NCBI GenBank assembly: GCA_002238605.1
Contig: MPMR01000011.1
Coordinates: 1 to 64,000 of the forward strand
DNA length: 64,000 nt
Direction: 5' to 3'
Source: BD2-11 clade cluster bacterium bin43
Lineage (GTDB): Bacteria; Gemmatimonadota; Gemmatimonadetes; Longimicrobiales; Gaopeijiaceae
Positions 1 to 7,996 of the stretch are shown in pieces. Numbering within the stretch: position 1 is the first letter of the stretch; every line of letters begins with the position of its first letter. Below the pieces are notes generated by a model. It was not told the DNA's origin and did not search any database. It saw nothing but the letters and a program-made list of their open reading frames with translations. A program made the position numbers and the translations under genes.

Positions 1-740
<740 letters not shown>

Positions 741-990
741 GGGCGTTCCGGGCGCGTCGGGCGATGGCGCCGCCCGTCCGACGGCAGAAGCCGCCAACGG
801 CAGATCCATCGGGCAGGCTGGCGGGCGCGTCGGTCACGTCGACGGCCATGGCCGGTCACGGGCCTGTCGGCGGCCGGGCCGCCCGCATCGGTGGTCAGGC
901 ATGGGCGCGCTTCATTAGCTTGCAGGGTTCGTCGCCGGGGGGTCGCCGCATTCTAATCCGTGGCCCTCTCCACGTCACCCGAGAGCGCGC

Positions 991-2178
991 ATGACCACAC
1001 GCAGCGGCCGGCACTTTCTCCAGCTTCCCGGCCCCACCAACGTACCCGAGCGCGTCCGGCGCGCCATGGACCGAGCGGTCATCGACCACCGCGGTCCGGA
1101 GTTCGCCGAGCTCACCCTCGCGGTCCTCGAAGACCTGAAACCCGTCTTCAAGACCGACGGCACCGTCTTCGTCTTCCCCTCCTCGGCCACCGGCGCATGG
1201 GAGGCGGCCCTGGTGAACACGCTCTCCCCGGGGGACGGCGTCCTGGCCTTCGACCGCGGCTTCTTCGCCGACAAGTGGGCGGAGGTGGCCGCGCGCCTCG
1301 GGCTCGACGTCGACCTGGTCCCCGGCGACTGGCGCGCCGGTGTCGAGCCGCAACTGGTCGAGGACAGGCTCCGCCGCGACACGAATGGCCGCATCCGCAC
1401 GGTGATGGTCGTGCACAACGAGACCTCCACCGGCGTGACCACCAACATCCCCGACATCCGCGCCGCCATCGACGCCGCCGGCCATCCGGCGCTCTTCATG
1501 GTCGACACGGTATCCTCGCTCGCGTCCATCGACTTCCGCCACGATGAATGGGGCGTCGACGTGACCGTGACCGGTTCGCAGAAGGGGCTCATGCTCCCGC
1601 CCGGCCTCGGCTTCACCGCCGCCAGCGAGCGCGCACTCGCCGCGCGCCCGGCTGCCCGGCTGCCGCACTCCTACTTCAATTGGGATGACCACCTCGCGGC
1701 CAACGCCAGCGGCTTCTTCCCCTACACCCCCGCGACTACCCTGCTCTTCGGCCTGCGCGAGTCGCTCGCCATGCTCGCCGAGGAGGGGCTCGACCATGTG
1801 TTTTCGCGCCACCGGCGCTTCGCCGAGGCCACGCGAGCCGCGGTCGCCGCCTGGGACCTCGAGTGCTACAGCGTCAACCCGTGCGAGCACTCCAACTCGC
1901 TTACCGCCGTCACGCTCCCCGATGGCCACGACGCCAACGCCCTGCGCCAGGTCATCCTCAAGCGCTTCGACATGAGCCTCGGCACCGGTCTCGGCAAGCT
2001 CGACGGGCGCGTGTTCCGCATCGGTCACCTGGGAGACCTCAACGAGCTCACGCTCGCCGGCACGTTGGCGGGCGTGGAGATGGGACTGCGGCTTGCGGGA
2101 GTGCCCCACAGAAGCGGGGGCGTGAACGCCGCCCTCGACCCTCTCGCGATGACGAGCCAGCATCCCGGGTCAGGATGA
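991..2178 (+). CDS. Alanine/serine-glyoxylate aminotransferase family protein
   Basis: A 395-residue PLP-dependent class V aminotransferase that would move an amino group from serine or alanine to glyoxylate, giving glycine. The N-terminus carries the family motif LPGPTNVPERV (about 12-22); residues 61-69 (VFPSSATGA) form the phosphate-binding turn; D172 in VDTVSS should hold the pyridine nitrogen, and K198 in GSQKGL is the Schiff-base lysine. The length matches bacterial serine-glyoxylate aminotransferases (about 390-400). ATG 991 follows a GAGAG purine stretch. It lies divergent from the FAD-linked oxidase across a 250-bp gap; oxidation of glycolate to glyoxylate and then transamination would be a coherent route, but that link is inference. 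Serine versus alanine preference cannot be read from sequence. Confidence 0.9.
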   Translation: MTTRSGRHFLQLPGPTNVPERVRRAMDRAVIDHRGPEFAELTLAVLEDLKPVFKTDGTVFVFPSSATGAWEAALVNTLSPGDGVLAFDRGFFADKWAEVAARLGLDVDLVPGDWRAGVEPQLVEDRLRRDTNGRIRTVMVVHNETSTGVTTNIPDIRAAIDAAGHPALFMVDTVSSLASIDFRHDEWGVDVTVTGSQKGLMLPPGLGFTAASERALAARPAARLPHSYFNWDDHLAANASGFFPYTPATTLLFGLRESLAMLAEEGLDHVFSRHRRFAEATRAAVAAWDLECYSVNPCEHSNSLTAVTLPDGHDANALRQVILKRFDMSLGTGLGKLDGRVFRIGHLGDLNELTLAGTLAGVEMGLRLAGVPHRSGGVNAALDPLAMTSQHPGSG

Positions 2179-2202
2179 CTGATACTACGGCCCACTCACC
2201 CA

Positions 2203-2255
2203 TGATATCACTTGTATGGAATCATGATACTATGCCTGGCCCAAGAGTGATATCA
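2203..2255. promoter_or_regulatory. Three 8-bp palindromes upstream of orphan DctP (putative operator)
   Basis: TGATATCA at 2203-2210, ATCATGAT at 2221-2228 and TGATATCA at 2248-2255 lie in the 94-bp gap before the TRAP solute-binding gene. The flanking bases extend the outer two as an imperfect inverted pair (CACTTG after the first, CAAGAG before the second). The gap is AT-richer than its surroundings. An operator is inferred; the central element shares CATGAT with the site at the antitoxin start (3294-3300). Confidence 0.5.
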
Positions 2256-2272
2256 CACACCGGAGAGAGATG

Positions 2273-3259
2273 ATGTCCCGGAAGCACATTCTGGCGCCCG
2301 CGCTGATCGCCGTCGCCCTGTCCGCGTGCGCCCCCGGCGACGACACCGGCCCCGTGGAGATCCGCCTCGGACACGTGGGCGCCCCCGAGTCGCTCTACGA
2401 CATCGTCGCGAACGAATTCGCCGAGCGCGCCAACGAGCGCCTGGGCGAGGCCGGACGCGTCATCGTCTACGGCTCGAGCCAGCTCGGCGGCGACGACGTG
2501 CTGCTGCAGAAGCTCAGGCTGGGCACCGTGGAGATGTCGCTGCCGTCCACGGTCATGTCGTCGGTCATCGACGGCTTCGGGCTCTTCGAGATGCCGTACC
2601 TGGTGCAGGACCGGGAACATATGAAGCGCATCGAGGAGGAGGTCTTCTGGGAACATCTGGCGCCGCTCGCCGAAGCCGAGGGCTACCGCATCCTCGCGTT
2701 GTGGGAGAACGGCTTTCGCCACATCACCAACAACGCACGCCCGATCCGCGGGCCGGAGGATCTCGCGGGCATCAAGCTGCGCACCCCGCGCGGGGTCTGG
2801 CGGGTCAAGCTCTTCCAGGCCTACGGCGCCAACCCCACGCCCATGCCCCTGGCCGAGGTCTTCGTGGCGCTGCAGACCGGGGTGATGGACGGACAGGAGA
2901 ACCCCCTCGCGCAGATTGCCTCGGCCAAGCTGCACGAGGTGCAATCGTATCTGTCGCTCACCGGGCACGTGTACACGCCCGCGTTCGTCACCGTGGGCGA
3001 AGCCCGCTGGCAGCGGCTGCCCGAGGAGGTGCGCGCCACCCTGGAGGAGACCGCGCGCGAGATGCAGGCGTTCGTGTACGAGACCGCAGCGCGCATGGAC
3101 GCGGAGCTGCTGGAGGAGCTGCGCGCCGCCGGCATCGAGGTGAACGAGGCCGACCGGGCGCGCTTCCGCGCCGCCAGCGACGCCATCTACGACGAGTTCG
3201 CGGAAGAAGTCGACGGGGGCGGAGAGCTGGTGCGACGGGTGGGGGAGTTGGCGGGCTAG
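2273..3259 (+). CDS. dctP: TRAP transporter solute-binding lipoprotein DctP (orphan)
   Basis: Extracytoplasmic solute receptor of a TRAP importer. It begins with a lipoprotein signal ending in LSAC, with the lipidated Cys at residue 19. The DctP fold is recognisable from LGHVGAPESLYD near the mature N-terminus, GIKLRTPRGVWR (the conserved arginine segment that contacts the substrate carboxylate), and ALQTGVMDGQENP, a signature of the family. Two adjacent ATGs exist (2270 and 2273); 2273 is preferred because GGAGAG sits at better spacing, giving 328 residues. No DctQ/DctM genes adjoin it; the DctQM pair at 13920-15781 lacks a binding protein and is a possible partner. The substrate is probably an organic acid; its identity cannot be read from sequence. 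Confidence 0.9.
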   Translation: MSRKHILAPALIAVALSACAPGDDTGPVEIRLGHVGAPESLYDIVANEFAERANERLGEAGRVIVYGSSQLGGDDVLLQKLRLGTVEMSLPSTVMSSVIDGFGLFEMPYLVQDREHMKRIEEEVFWEHLAPLAEAEGYRILALWENGFRHITNNARPIRGPEDLAGIKLRTPRGVWRVKLFQAYGANPTPMPLAEVFVALQTGVMDGQENPLAQIASAKLHEVQSYLSLTGHVYTPAFVTVGEARWQRLPEEVRATLEETAREMQAFVYETAARMDAELLEELRAAGIEVNEADRARFRAASDAIYDEFAEEVDGGGELVRRVGELAG

Positions 3260-3300
3260 CAGCGAGTCATTATCATGTTTCATGAAATACTCTCATGATA
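3248..3300 (+). promoter_or_regulatory. Promoter and operator overlapping the antitoxin start codon
   Basis: TTGGCG (3248-3253), a 17-bp spacer and TATCAT (3271-3276) form a sigma70-like promoter whose predicted start falls at about 3282-3283, the antitoxin ATG, so the mRNA may be leaderless; no Shine-Dalgarno is visible. A perfect 7-bp inverted repeat TATCATG (3271-3277) / CATGATA (3294-3300) covers the -10 region and start codon, with a third CATG at 3281-3284. This fits autoregulation by the ribbon-helix-helix protein. Confidence 0.55.
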
Positions 3301-3608
3301 AGCCGCGCAAGCGGCGCGTCGCCGAGCCTGTCCAGGTCTATCTGCGTCCGAGCGAAAAGGAGCGCCTCAAGCGACTGACGGCGGAACTGGACACCACCAA
3401 GTCCGATGTGCTGCGGCAAGGGCTGAAGGCCCTGGAGCTCCAGATCTCGGATCCGGAGCATCATCCGGTCCTGAGAATCATCGGGATGGTGTCTTTGCCC
3501 GATGACCCGGGGTTCGACATCGCGCGCGAGCACGACGAGTATCTCGCCGCCACGGAGATCGCTTCCTGGTCAGATCATCCGCAGGAGCCGACGCCGGATT
3601 CCGAGTGA
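3282..3608 (+). CDS. Ribbon-helix-helix antitoxin-like protein
   Basis: A 108-residue protein, probably the DNA-binding antitoxin of a type II toxin-antitoxin pair. After a basic N-terminus (KPRKRR) it has a short beta strand PVQVYLRP (about 16-23), then two helices (SEKERLKRLTAELD; TTKSDVLRQGLKAL), the CopG/Arc ribbon-helix-helix arrangement. The acidic C-terminal half (70-108) is the sort of segment that wraps and inhibits a PIN toxin. It overlaps the downstream PIN gene by 4 nt (GTGA), the usual coupled antitoxin-toxin order. Repeated CATG half-sites lie over its promoter. The fold assignment is by pattern; no specific family name is claimed. Confidence 0.75.
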   Translation: MKYSHDKPRKRRVAEPVQVYLRPSEKERLKRLTAELDTTKSDVLRQGLKALELQISDPEHHPVLRIIGMVSLPDDPGFDIAREHDEYLAATEIASWSDHPQEPTPDSE

Positions 3609-4021
3609 AGGGCCTCTTCGTCGACACCAGCGCATGGTATCCTCTCGCCAACGACCGGCACCCCGATCATCGGGCCTTCGCCCGGCGTCTGCGCGCCGGG
3701 GTCCGGCGGGGCGCGAGAATCGTGACCACCAACATCGTGGTCGCCGAGGCTCACGCGTTGCTGATTGGTCGCGCCGGTCTCCACGCCGCATCCGCCTTTC
3801 TCAAAGCGGTTCGCGAAGCTCCGACCCAGGTCGAGTACATCACGCCGGAGCGCGAGGAGGCCGCGATCGGGAACTGGATCGAACGCTTCTCCGATCAGCC
3901 CTTCTCTCTCGCGGATGCCGCCAGCTTCGTGGTCATGGCCGAACTGGGCATCCGCGAGGCGCTGACCCTCGACCACCACTTCATGACGGCGGGCTTCATC
4001 ACGCTGCCGGCCCGCTGCTGA
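3605..4021 (+). CDS. PIN-domain ribonuclease toxin (VapC-like)
   Basis: A 138-residue PIN-domain protein, expected to be a Mg2+-dependent endoribonuclease acting on RNA in the cytoplasm unless held by its antitoxin. The four acidic positions of the active site are present: D7 in VDTSAW, E48 in VVAEAH, D104 in SLADAAS and D123 in LTLDHHF. The length is typical for VapC. It starts at GTG 3605, overlapping the upstream ribbon-helix-helix gene by 4 nt, so translation is probably coupled. It ends 10 nt before murB, an unusual position next to an essential gene, so read-through from the TA promoter may contribute to murB expression (inference). Confidence 0.88.
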   Translation: MKGLFVDTSAWYPLANDRHPDHRAFARRLRAGVRRGARIVTTNIVVAEAHALLIGRAGLHAASAFLKAVREAPTQVEYITPEREEAAIGNWIERFSDQPFSLADAASFVVMAELGIREALTLDHHFMTAGFITLPARC

Positions 4022-4031
4022 GGCTCGCCGA

Positions 4032-5009
4032 GTGTCAGGGCCAGCGACCTCGACTTCGTTGAAGCAGCCTGCCCCGGCGCTCCAGGAGCGGTACGCGCAA
4101 GCGGTATGCCCGGAGCGCGTGCGCCGGGATGTCCCTCTGGCTCCGCTGACCACCTTCCGAATCGGCGGTGCGGCCGACCTGTACTACCGTGCTCGGACCA
4201 GCGAGGAGTTGTCCCGCGCGGTGTGTGTCGCACGCGAGATGGGCGTTCCGAGCTTCTTGCTCGGTCGGGGGTCGAACATCCTTGTGGGAGACGGGGGATT
4301 TCGGGGTGTCGTCATCCGGAGCGACATCGCCACGCTGGAGTTCCGGCCCGGCGGAAGGGTCGTGGCCGGGGCGGGTCTCGACGTCTTTCCGAACCTCATC
4401 AATGCGACGGTGGCGCGCGGTCTCGGCGGGCTTCATCACTGCGTCGGAATCCCGAGTACGGTCGGGGGCGCGGTCAATGGGAACCTCCACTTCCTTGCGG
4501 CCCCGCCTGCCCGCGACCGCACCGTGTTCTGGGCGGAGGTCATGGAGGGCGCGACGGTCCTTACTCCCGGCGGCGAGGTAAGGTATGAGGGCAGTCAGTA
4601 CTTCCGATTCGGCTACAACTCCAGCGTCCTCCAGAAAACCGGCGACGTGGTCCTGGATGTATCGTTGAAGCTTGTCCCGACGCCGCGCCCGGAACTCAGG
4701 AGGGTGATACGGGAGAATCTCGCCTGGCGCAACGAGCGATTCCCGGCCCTGTGGCTCTACCCCAACGCCGGATCCATCTTCCAGTTGATCGACGGGATCA
4801 ATGCGGGTCTGCTGATTGACGAGTGCGGACTGCGGGGGCATGTCCACGGGGCGGCGCAGATCTCCCACAGGCACGCCAACATGATCGTCAACCTCGGAGG
4901 CGCGACCTCGGCAGAGGTGATGACCCTGATCGAGATGTCCCGCGAGGCGGTGGCCCGCGAGATGGGATACGAGCTCGAGACCGAAATCGAGTTCGTAGGC
5001 GAGTTCTGA
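4032..5009 (+). CDS. murB: UDP-N-acetylenolpyruvoylglucosamine reductase MurB
   Basis: Cytoplasmic flavoenzyme that uses NADPH to reduce UDP-GlcNAc-enolpyruvate to UDP-MurNAc, the second committed step of peptidoglycan synthesis. At 325 residues it has the FAD-binding motifs TTFRIGGAADL (about 41-51) and GRGSNILVGDGG (about 78-89), the middle signature GIPSTVGGAVNGN, the catalytic-serine loop YPNAGSIF (about 238-245), and a C-terminal glutamate in ETEIEFVGEF expected to assist proton transfer. The start is GTG 4032; the first ~33 residues are an extension before the conserved core. It sits alone behind a toxin-antitoxin pair, not in a mur/fts cluster. Confidence 0.93.
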   Translation: MSGPATSTSLKQPAPALQERYAQAVCPERVRRDVPLAPLTTFRIGGAADLYYRARTSEELSRAVCVAREMGVPSFLLGRGSNILVGDGGFRGVVIRSDIATLEFRPGGRVVAGAGLDVFPNLINATVARGLGGLHHCVGIPSTVGGAVNGNLHFLAAPPARDRTVFWAEVMEGATVLTPGGEVRYEGSQYFRFGYNSSVLQKTGDVVLDVSLKLVPTPRPELRRVIRENLAWRNERFPALWLYPNAGSIFQLIDGINAGLLIDECGLRGHVHGAAQISHRHANMIVNLGGATSAEVMTLIEMSREAVAREMGYELETEIEFVGEF

Positions 5010-5018
5010 CCCGGGCGA

Positions 5019-6023
5019 TCAATTCCCGCGCAGGAGCCTGACCACCTCGCTGACCGTCATGCCGCCCACATCGCGCGCGCGCCCCGCTTCCCGGGCGGAC
5101 CCGATCGCCTGCTCGAAACGGCGTCTCTCGCTGTCCGCAAGCTCGACGATCCCGACCCCGGCCTCCCGCGCGAGCTCCAGGGCCTCGGCATCGACACGCT
5201 CGAACGCCATGGCTCCAGCCACGGAGAGAGCGTCATCCGCGGCTTCGTCGATCCAGGCCCGCTCTTCCGGAGACAGGGCCTCGTACGTCTCCTGGTTCAT
5301 GAGCAGGACAAACGCCAATCCGGATATCGGAAGCCACGTGGTGATGTAGGCGGCCGCCTCGTGAAGTCGGAATGCGACGATTCCCGACGGCCCGATGGCA
5401 ACCCCGTCGATGACACCGGTGGTCAGGCTCTGGTGCAGCTCCGTCGCCGGCTGCATGAGGGCGCTGGCGCCGAGCGCTTCGATGAACGGGATGTCGCTCC
5501 GCGAGGACACGCGGATCTTGAGCCCGCGGATGTCCTCGAGCGTCCGCACCGGAGTCTCGCGGGTGAGGAGCACGGGCGGCGTGCTCGACCAGATCGCCAG
5601 AACCCTGGCCCGGAATTCCGGTTCCAGAACCGGCCAGGCGCGCGCGATCGACTCGGTGCACCCCAGCGCGGTCTCGCAGACCCCCGGATAGCCGATGAGG
5701 TCCGTTTTCGGAAAGAGGTCGGGCGTGTAGGCGGGGACGACGAGCGCGATATCGGCCACGCCGTTCAGGAGTATCGAGTACTGGGCGGGGAGCGACGAGT
5801 TCAGGATGCCGCTGGGGTATTGCCTGACCGTCAGCCGGTCGCCCGAGAGGTCCGCCAGCCTTTCCGAGAACGGCGTGAACACGGCTTCGTTCAGAACGTG
5901 ATCCGCCGGCAGGAAATGCGCGAGCGACAACTCCCTGCCTTCAGTCGTACCCCCGCATCCCAGCGCAATCGACAATCCGGCGGCGAGCAGTCCATGGGCT
6001 GCCGGGACGAGGCTCCGGCTCAC
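5019..6023 (-). CDS. dctP: TRAP transporter solute-binding lipoprotein DctP
   Basis: Periplasmic binding component of the TRAP importer encoded just upstream (DctQ 7441-7980, DctM 6137-7441). GTG 6023 is chosen as start because GAGG lies 8 nt upstream and it gives a compact lipoprotein signal ending IALGC with the lipidated Cys at 23; an upstream in-frame TTG at 6098 would add 25 residues. DctP features are LSLAHFLPADHVLNEA at the mature N-terminus, GLKIRVSSRSDI (substrate-carboxylate arginine region) and QSLTTGVIDGVAIGP. It is the last gene of the SulP-PQQ-DctQ-DctM-DctP unit and shows little similarity to the orphan DctP at 2273, so the two probably bind different ligands. Confidence 0.9.
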   Translation of the reverse strand: MSRSLVPAAHGLLAAGLSIALGCGGTTEGRELSLAHFLPADHVLNEAVFTPFSERLADLSGDRLTVRQYPSGILNSSLPAQYSILLNGVADIALVVPAYTPDLFPKTDLIGYPGVCETALGCTESIARAWPVLEPEFRARVLAIWSSTPPVLLTRETPVRTLEDIRGLKIRVSSRSDIPFIEALGASALMQPATELHQSLTTGVIDGVAIGPSGIVAFRLHEAAAYITTWLPISGLAFVLLMNQETYEALSPEERAWIDEAADDALSVAGAMAFERVDAEALELAREAGVGIVELADSERRRFEQAIGSAREAGRARDVGGMTVSEVVRLLRGN

Positions 6024-6136
6024 CTTCGCCACCTCAGGGCCCCCGCCGAGGCTGCGCTGCGTCCGGGACGCGGAGTGTAGGGATGTCCATGCCGCCAAAC
6101 TGGCGCCGGTGAGCCGGGGAACGCCAGATCATCCCC

Positions 6137-7441
6137 TCATCCGAACATGGCGTTGGGCAGAAGCGTGGCGAGACCGGGCAGCAGCGCGATCAGAATCAGC
6201 GTCGCGAGCATCGCGAACCAGAACGGAACGATGCCCCGAAACATCGTCTGGACCGGCACGTCGGGAGCGACGCCCTTCACCACGAAGATATTGAGCCCGA
6301 CCGGAGGCGAGATCAGGCCCATCTCGAGCGTGATCACGATCATCACGCCGAACCAGATCATGTCGACGCCCAGGGACTCCAGAATCGGCTGAACCAGGGG
6401 CACGGTCAGCACGAGCATCGCGAAGCCGTCGAGAAAGGTGCCCAGCACGATGAACATGGCCAGCACCAGAAGTACGACCTGTGCGCCCGAAAACCCCTGC
6501 TCGCTGACCCATTCGGAGGCGACAAAGGCGATCCCCGTGAATCCGAGAAAAACCTTGAACACGAACGCGCCGGACAGCACCAGGAAAGCGGTTCCTGTCG
6601 CCCGCAGCGTGGCGCTGACCACGTCGGTCACGGCGTTCCGGTCCACCGCACGCCGCGCAAACGCCGCGACCAGCGCCAGCAACGCGCCCACTGCAGCCGC
6701 TTCGACGGCGGAGAAGATGCCGGCGTAGATGCCGCCGATGGTCACCACGACGATGCCCAGGATCCACGTCGCTCGTCCCGTAGCTCTGAGACGATCCCGC
6801 CAGGGAACGGGTGCCGTCGCGTGGGGAGCCTTGTCCGGGTCGCGTCTCACGACGATCCAGACGGCGAGCACGAACAGAAGCGTGAGCAGTATCCCGGGGA
6901 ATACCCCGGCCATGAACAGGCGCCCGATGCTCTCTTCGGTGATAATGCCGTAGATGACCAGCCCCGCCGAGGGCGGGATCAGTATGCCGAGCGTTCCGCC
7001 GGCCGCGATGACGCCCGTCGCCAGCGAATCGTCGTACTTGTACCGTCGCATCTCGGGGAGCGACACGCGCCCCATGGTCAGAGCGGCGGCCAGCGACGAG
7101 CCCGACAGAGCCGAGAATCCGGCACACGCGACGATCGACGCGGACGCGAGGCTGCCCCGGACGCGGCCGAGCCAGCTGTGGGCCGCGCGATACAGGTCCT
7201 GACTCATCCCCGAGATCACCGCCAGGTTCCCCATCAGCATGAACAGGGGCAGGATGGTGAGGGAATACCGCGAGGCTACCGCGAACACCTCCCCCGCCAG
7301 CACCGGCACGACCGCGCCCGGGCGGATCGCGGCGATTCCGGCGACGCCCACGATCAGCATCGCGAGCCCCACGGGCACCCGGATCACGAGCAGCACCAGG
7401 AGGGCGAGGAATCCGAGCAGGGCGATGCTGCTTCCGTCCAT
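6137..7441 (-). CDS. dctM: TRAP transporter large permease DctM
   Basis: A 434-residue integral membrane protein forming the translocation channel of a sodium-driven TRAP importer. It is hydrophobic throughout with about 11-12 predicted membrane segments. Family motifs visible are ILPLFMLMGNLAVISGMS, CAGFSALSGSSLAAALTMG, GGTLGILIPPSAGLVIYG (the conserved IPPS loop) and LISPPVGLNIFVVKG near the C-terminus. Its ATG shares one base with the DctQ stop (TGATG), so the two are translationally coupled. DctP follows after about 110 bp on the same strand. Confidence 0.95.
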   Translation of the reverse strand: MDGSSIALLGFLALLVLLVIRVPVGLAMLIVGVAGIAAIRPGAVVPVLAGEVFAVASRYSLTILPLFMLMGNLAVISGMSQDLYRAAHSWLGRVRGSLASASIVACAGFSALSGSSLAAALTMGRVSLPEMRRYKYDDSLATGVIAAGGTLGILIPPSAGLVIYGIITEESIGRLFMAGVFPGILLTLLFVLAVWIVVRRDPDKAPHATAPVPWRDRLRATGRATWILGIVVVTIGGIYAGIFSAVEAAAVGALLALVAAFARRAVDRNAVTDVVSATLRATGTAFLVLSGAFVFKVFLGFTGIAFVASEWVSEQGFSGAQVVLLVLAMFIVLGTFLDGFAMLVLTVPLVQPILESLGVDMIWFGVMIVITLEMGLISPPVGLNIFVVKGVAPDVPVQTMFRGIVPFWFAMLATLILIALLPGLATLLPNAMFG

Positions 7442-7980
7442 CAGTCGGCGGGCTCGTTGGGGTCATCGCCGTGCCAGGTTGCGAACCCCAGAAGCAGCTG
7501 GGACGCGAGCAGCAGTGCGTAGGCGGCAAGCGACGCGCCGAGCGCGTAATAGAACGGAATGTGGGAGATCGAGACGCTGGGGGTCGCGGCCCCGCAGGCA
7601 GCACCGCAACTGCCGTGCACGAACAGGGCGTACGCGGCCGTGCCGGTCACGGCCACGCTCAGCAGGCGGGCGACGGCGTCCGTGATTCTGGTCAGGCGCC
7701 GTCCCGCAACGCGCGCGATCAGGTTGACGCAGACGTGCGCGCCTTCCCGGGCGCCATAGGCGATCGCCGCCGCCACCACGACCGCGAGCGACATCGTGGC
7801 GAGGTCCTCGGCCCACAGCAGCGAGTTGTTCAGGACGTAGCGCCAGAAGACTTCGGCCACGGTGACTGCGAGCAGGATCACGAGCGCGATCCCGCCGACG
7901 ACCGCGAACGCACCTCCGACGCGGCCGCAGTACGCCTCGGCCTGCTCGAAGCGGTCGCGATGCTGTTCGAGGAAGGTCAT
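7441..7980 (-). CDS. dctQ: TRAP transporter small permease DctQ
   Basis: A 179-residue four-helix membrane protein that supports the large permease. It shows the DctQ pattern: first membrane segment about 22-45, then VAEVFWRYVLNNSLLWAEDLA (the conserved R-Y-V/F-x-N-x-x-x-x-W-x-E-E motif is recognisable), a second pair of helices, and GAREGAHVCVNLI. The gene lies 15 nt downstream of the PQQ dehydrogenase on the same strand and overlaps dctM by one base, so this importer appears cotranscribed with the periplasmic dehydrogenase. Confidence 0.92.
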   Translation of the reverse strand: MTFLEQHRDRFEQAEAYCGRVGGAFAVVGGIALVILLAVTVAEVFWRYVLNNSLLWAEDLATMSLAVVVAAAIAYGAREGAHVCVNLIARVAGRRLTRITDAVARLLSVAVTGTAAYALFVHGSCGAACGAATPSVSISHIPFYYALGASLAAYALLLASQLLLGFATWHGDDPNEPAD

Positions 7981-7996
7981 GGCCTGGCAGCTTCGC

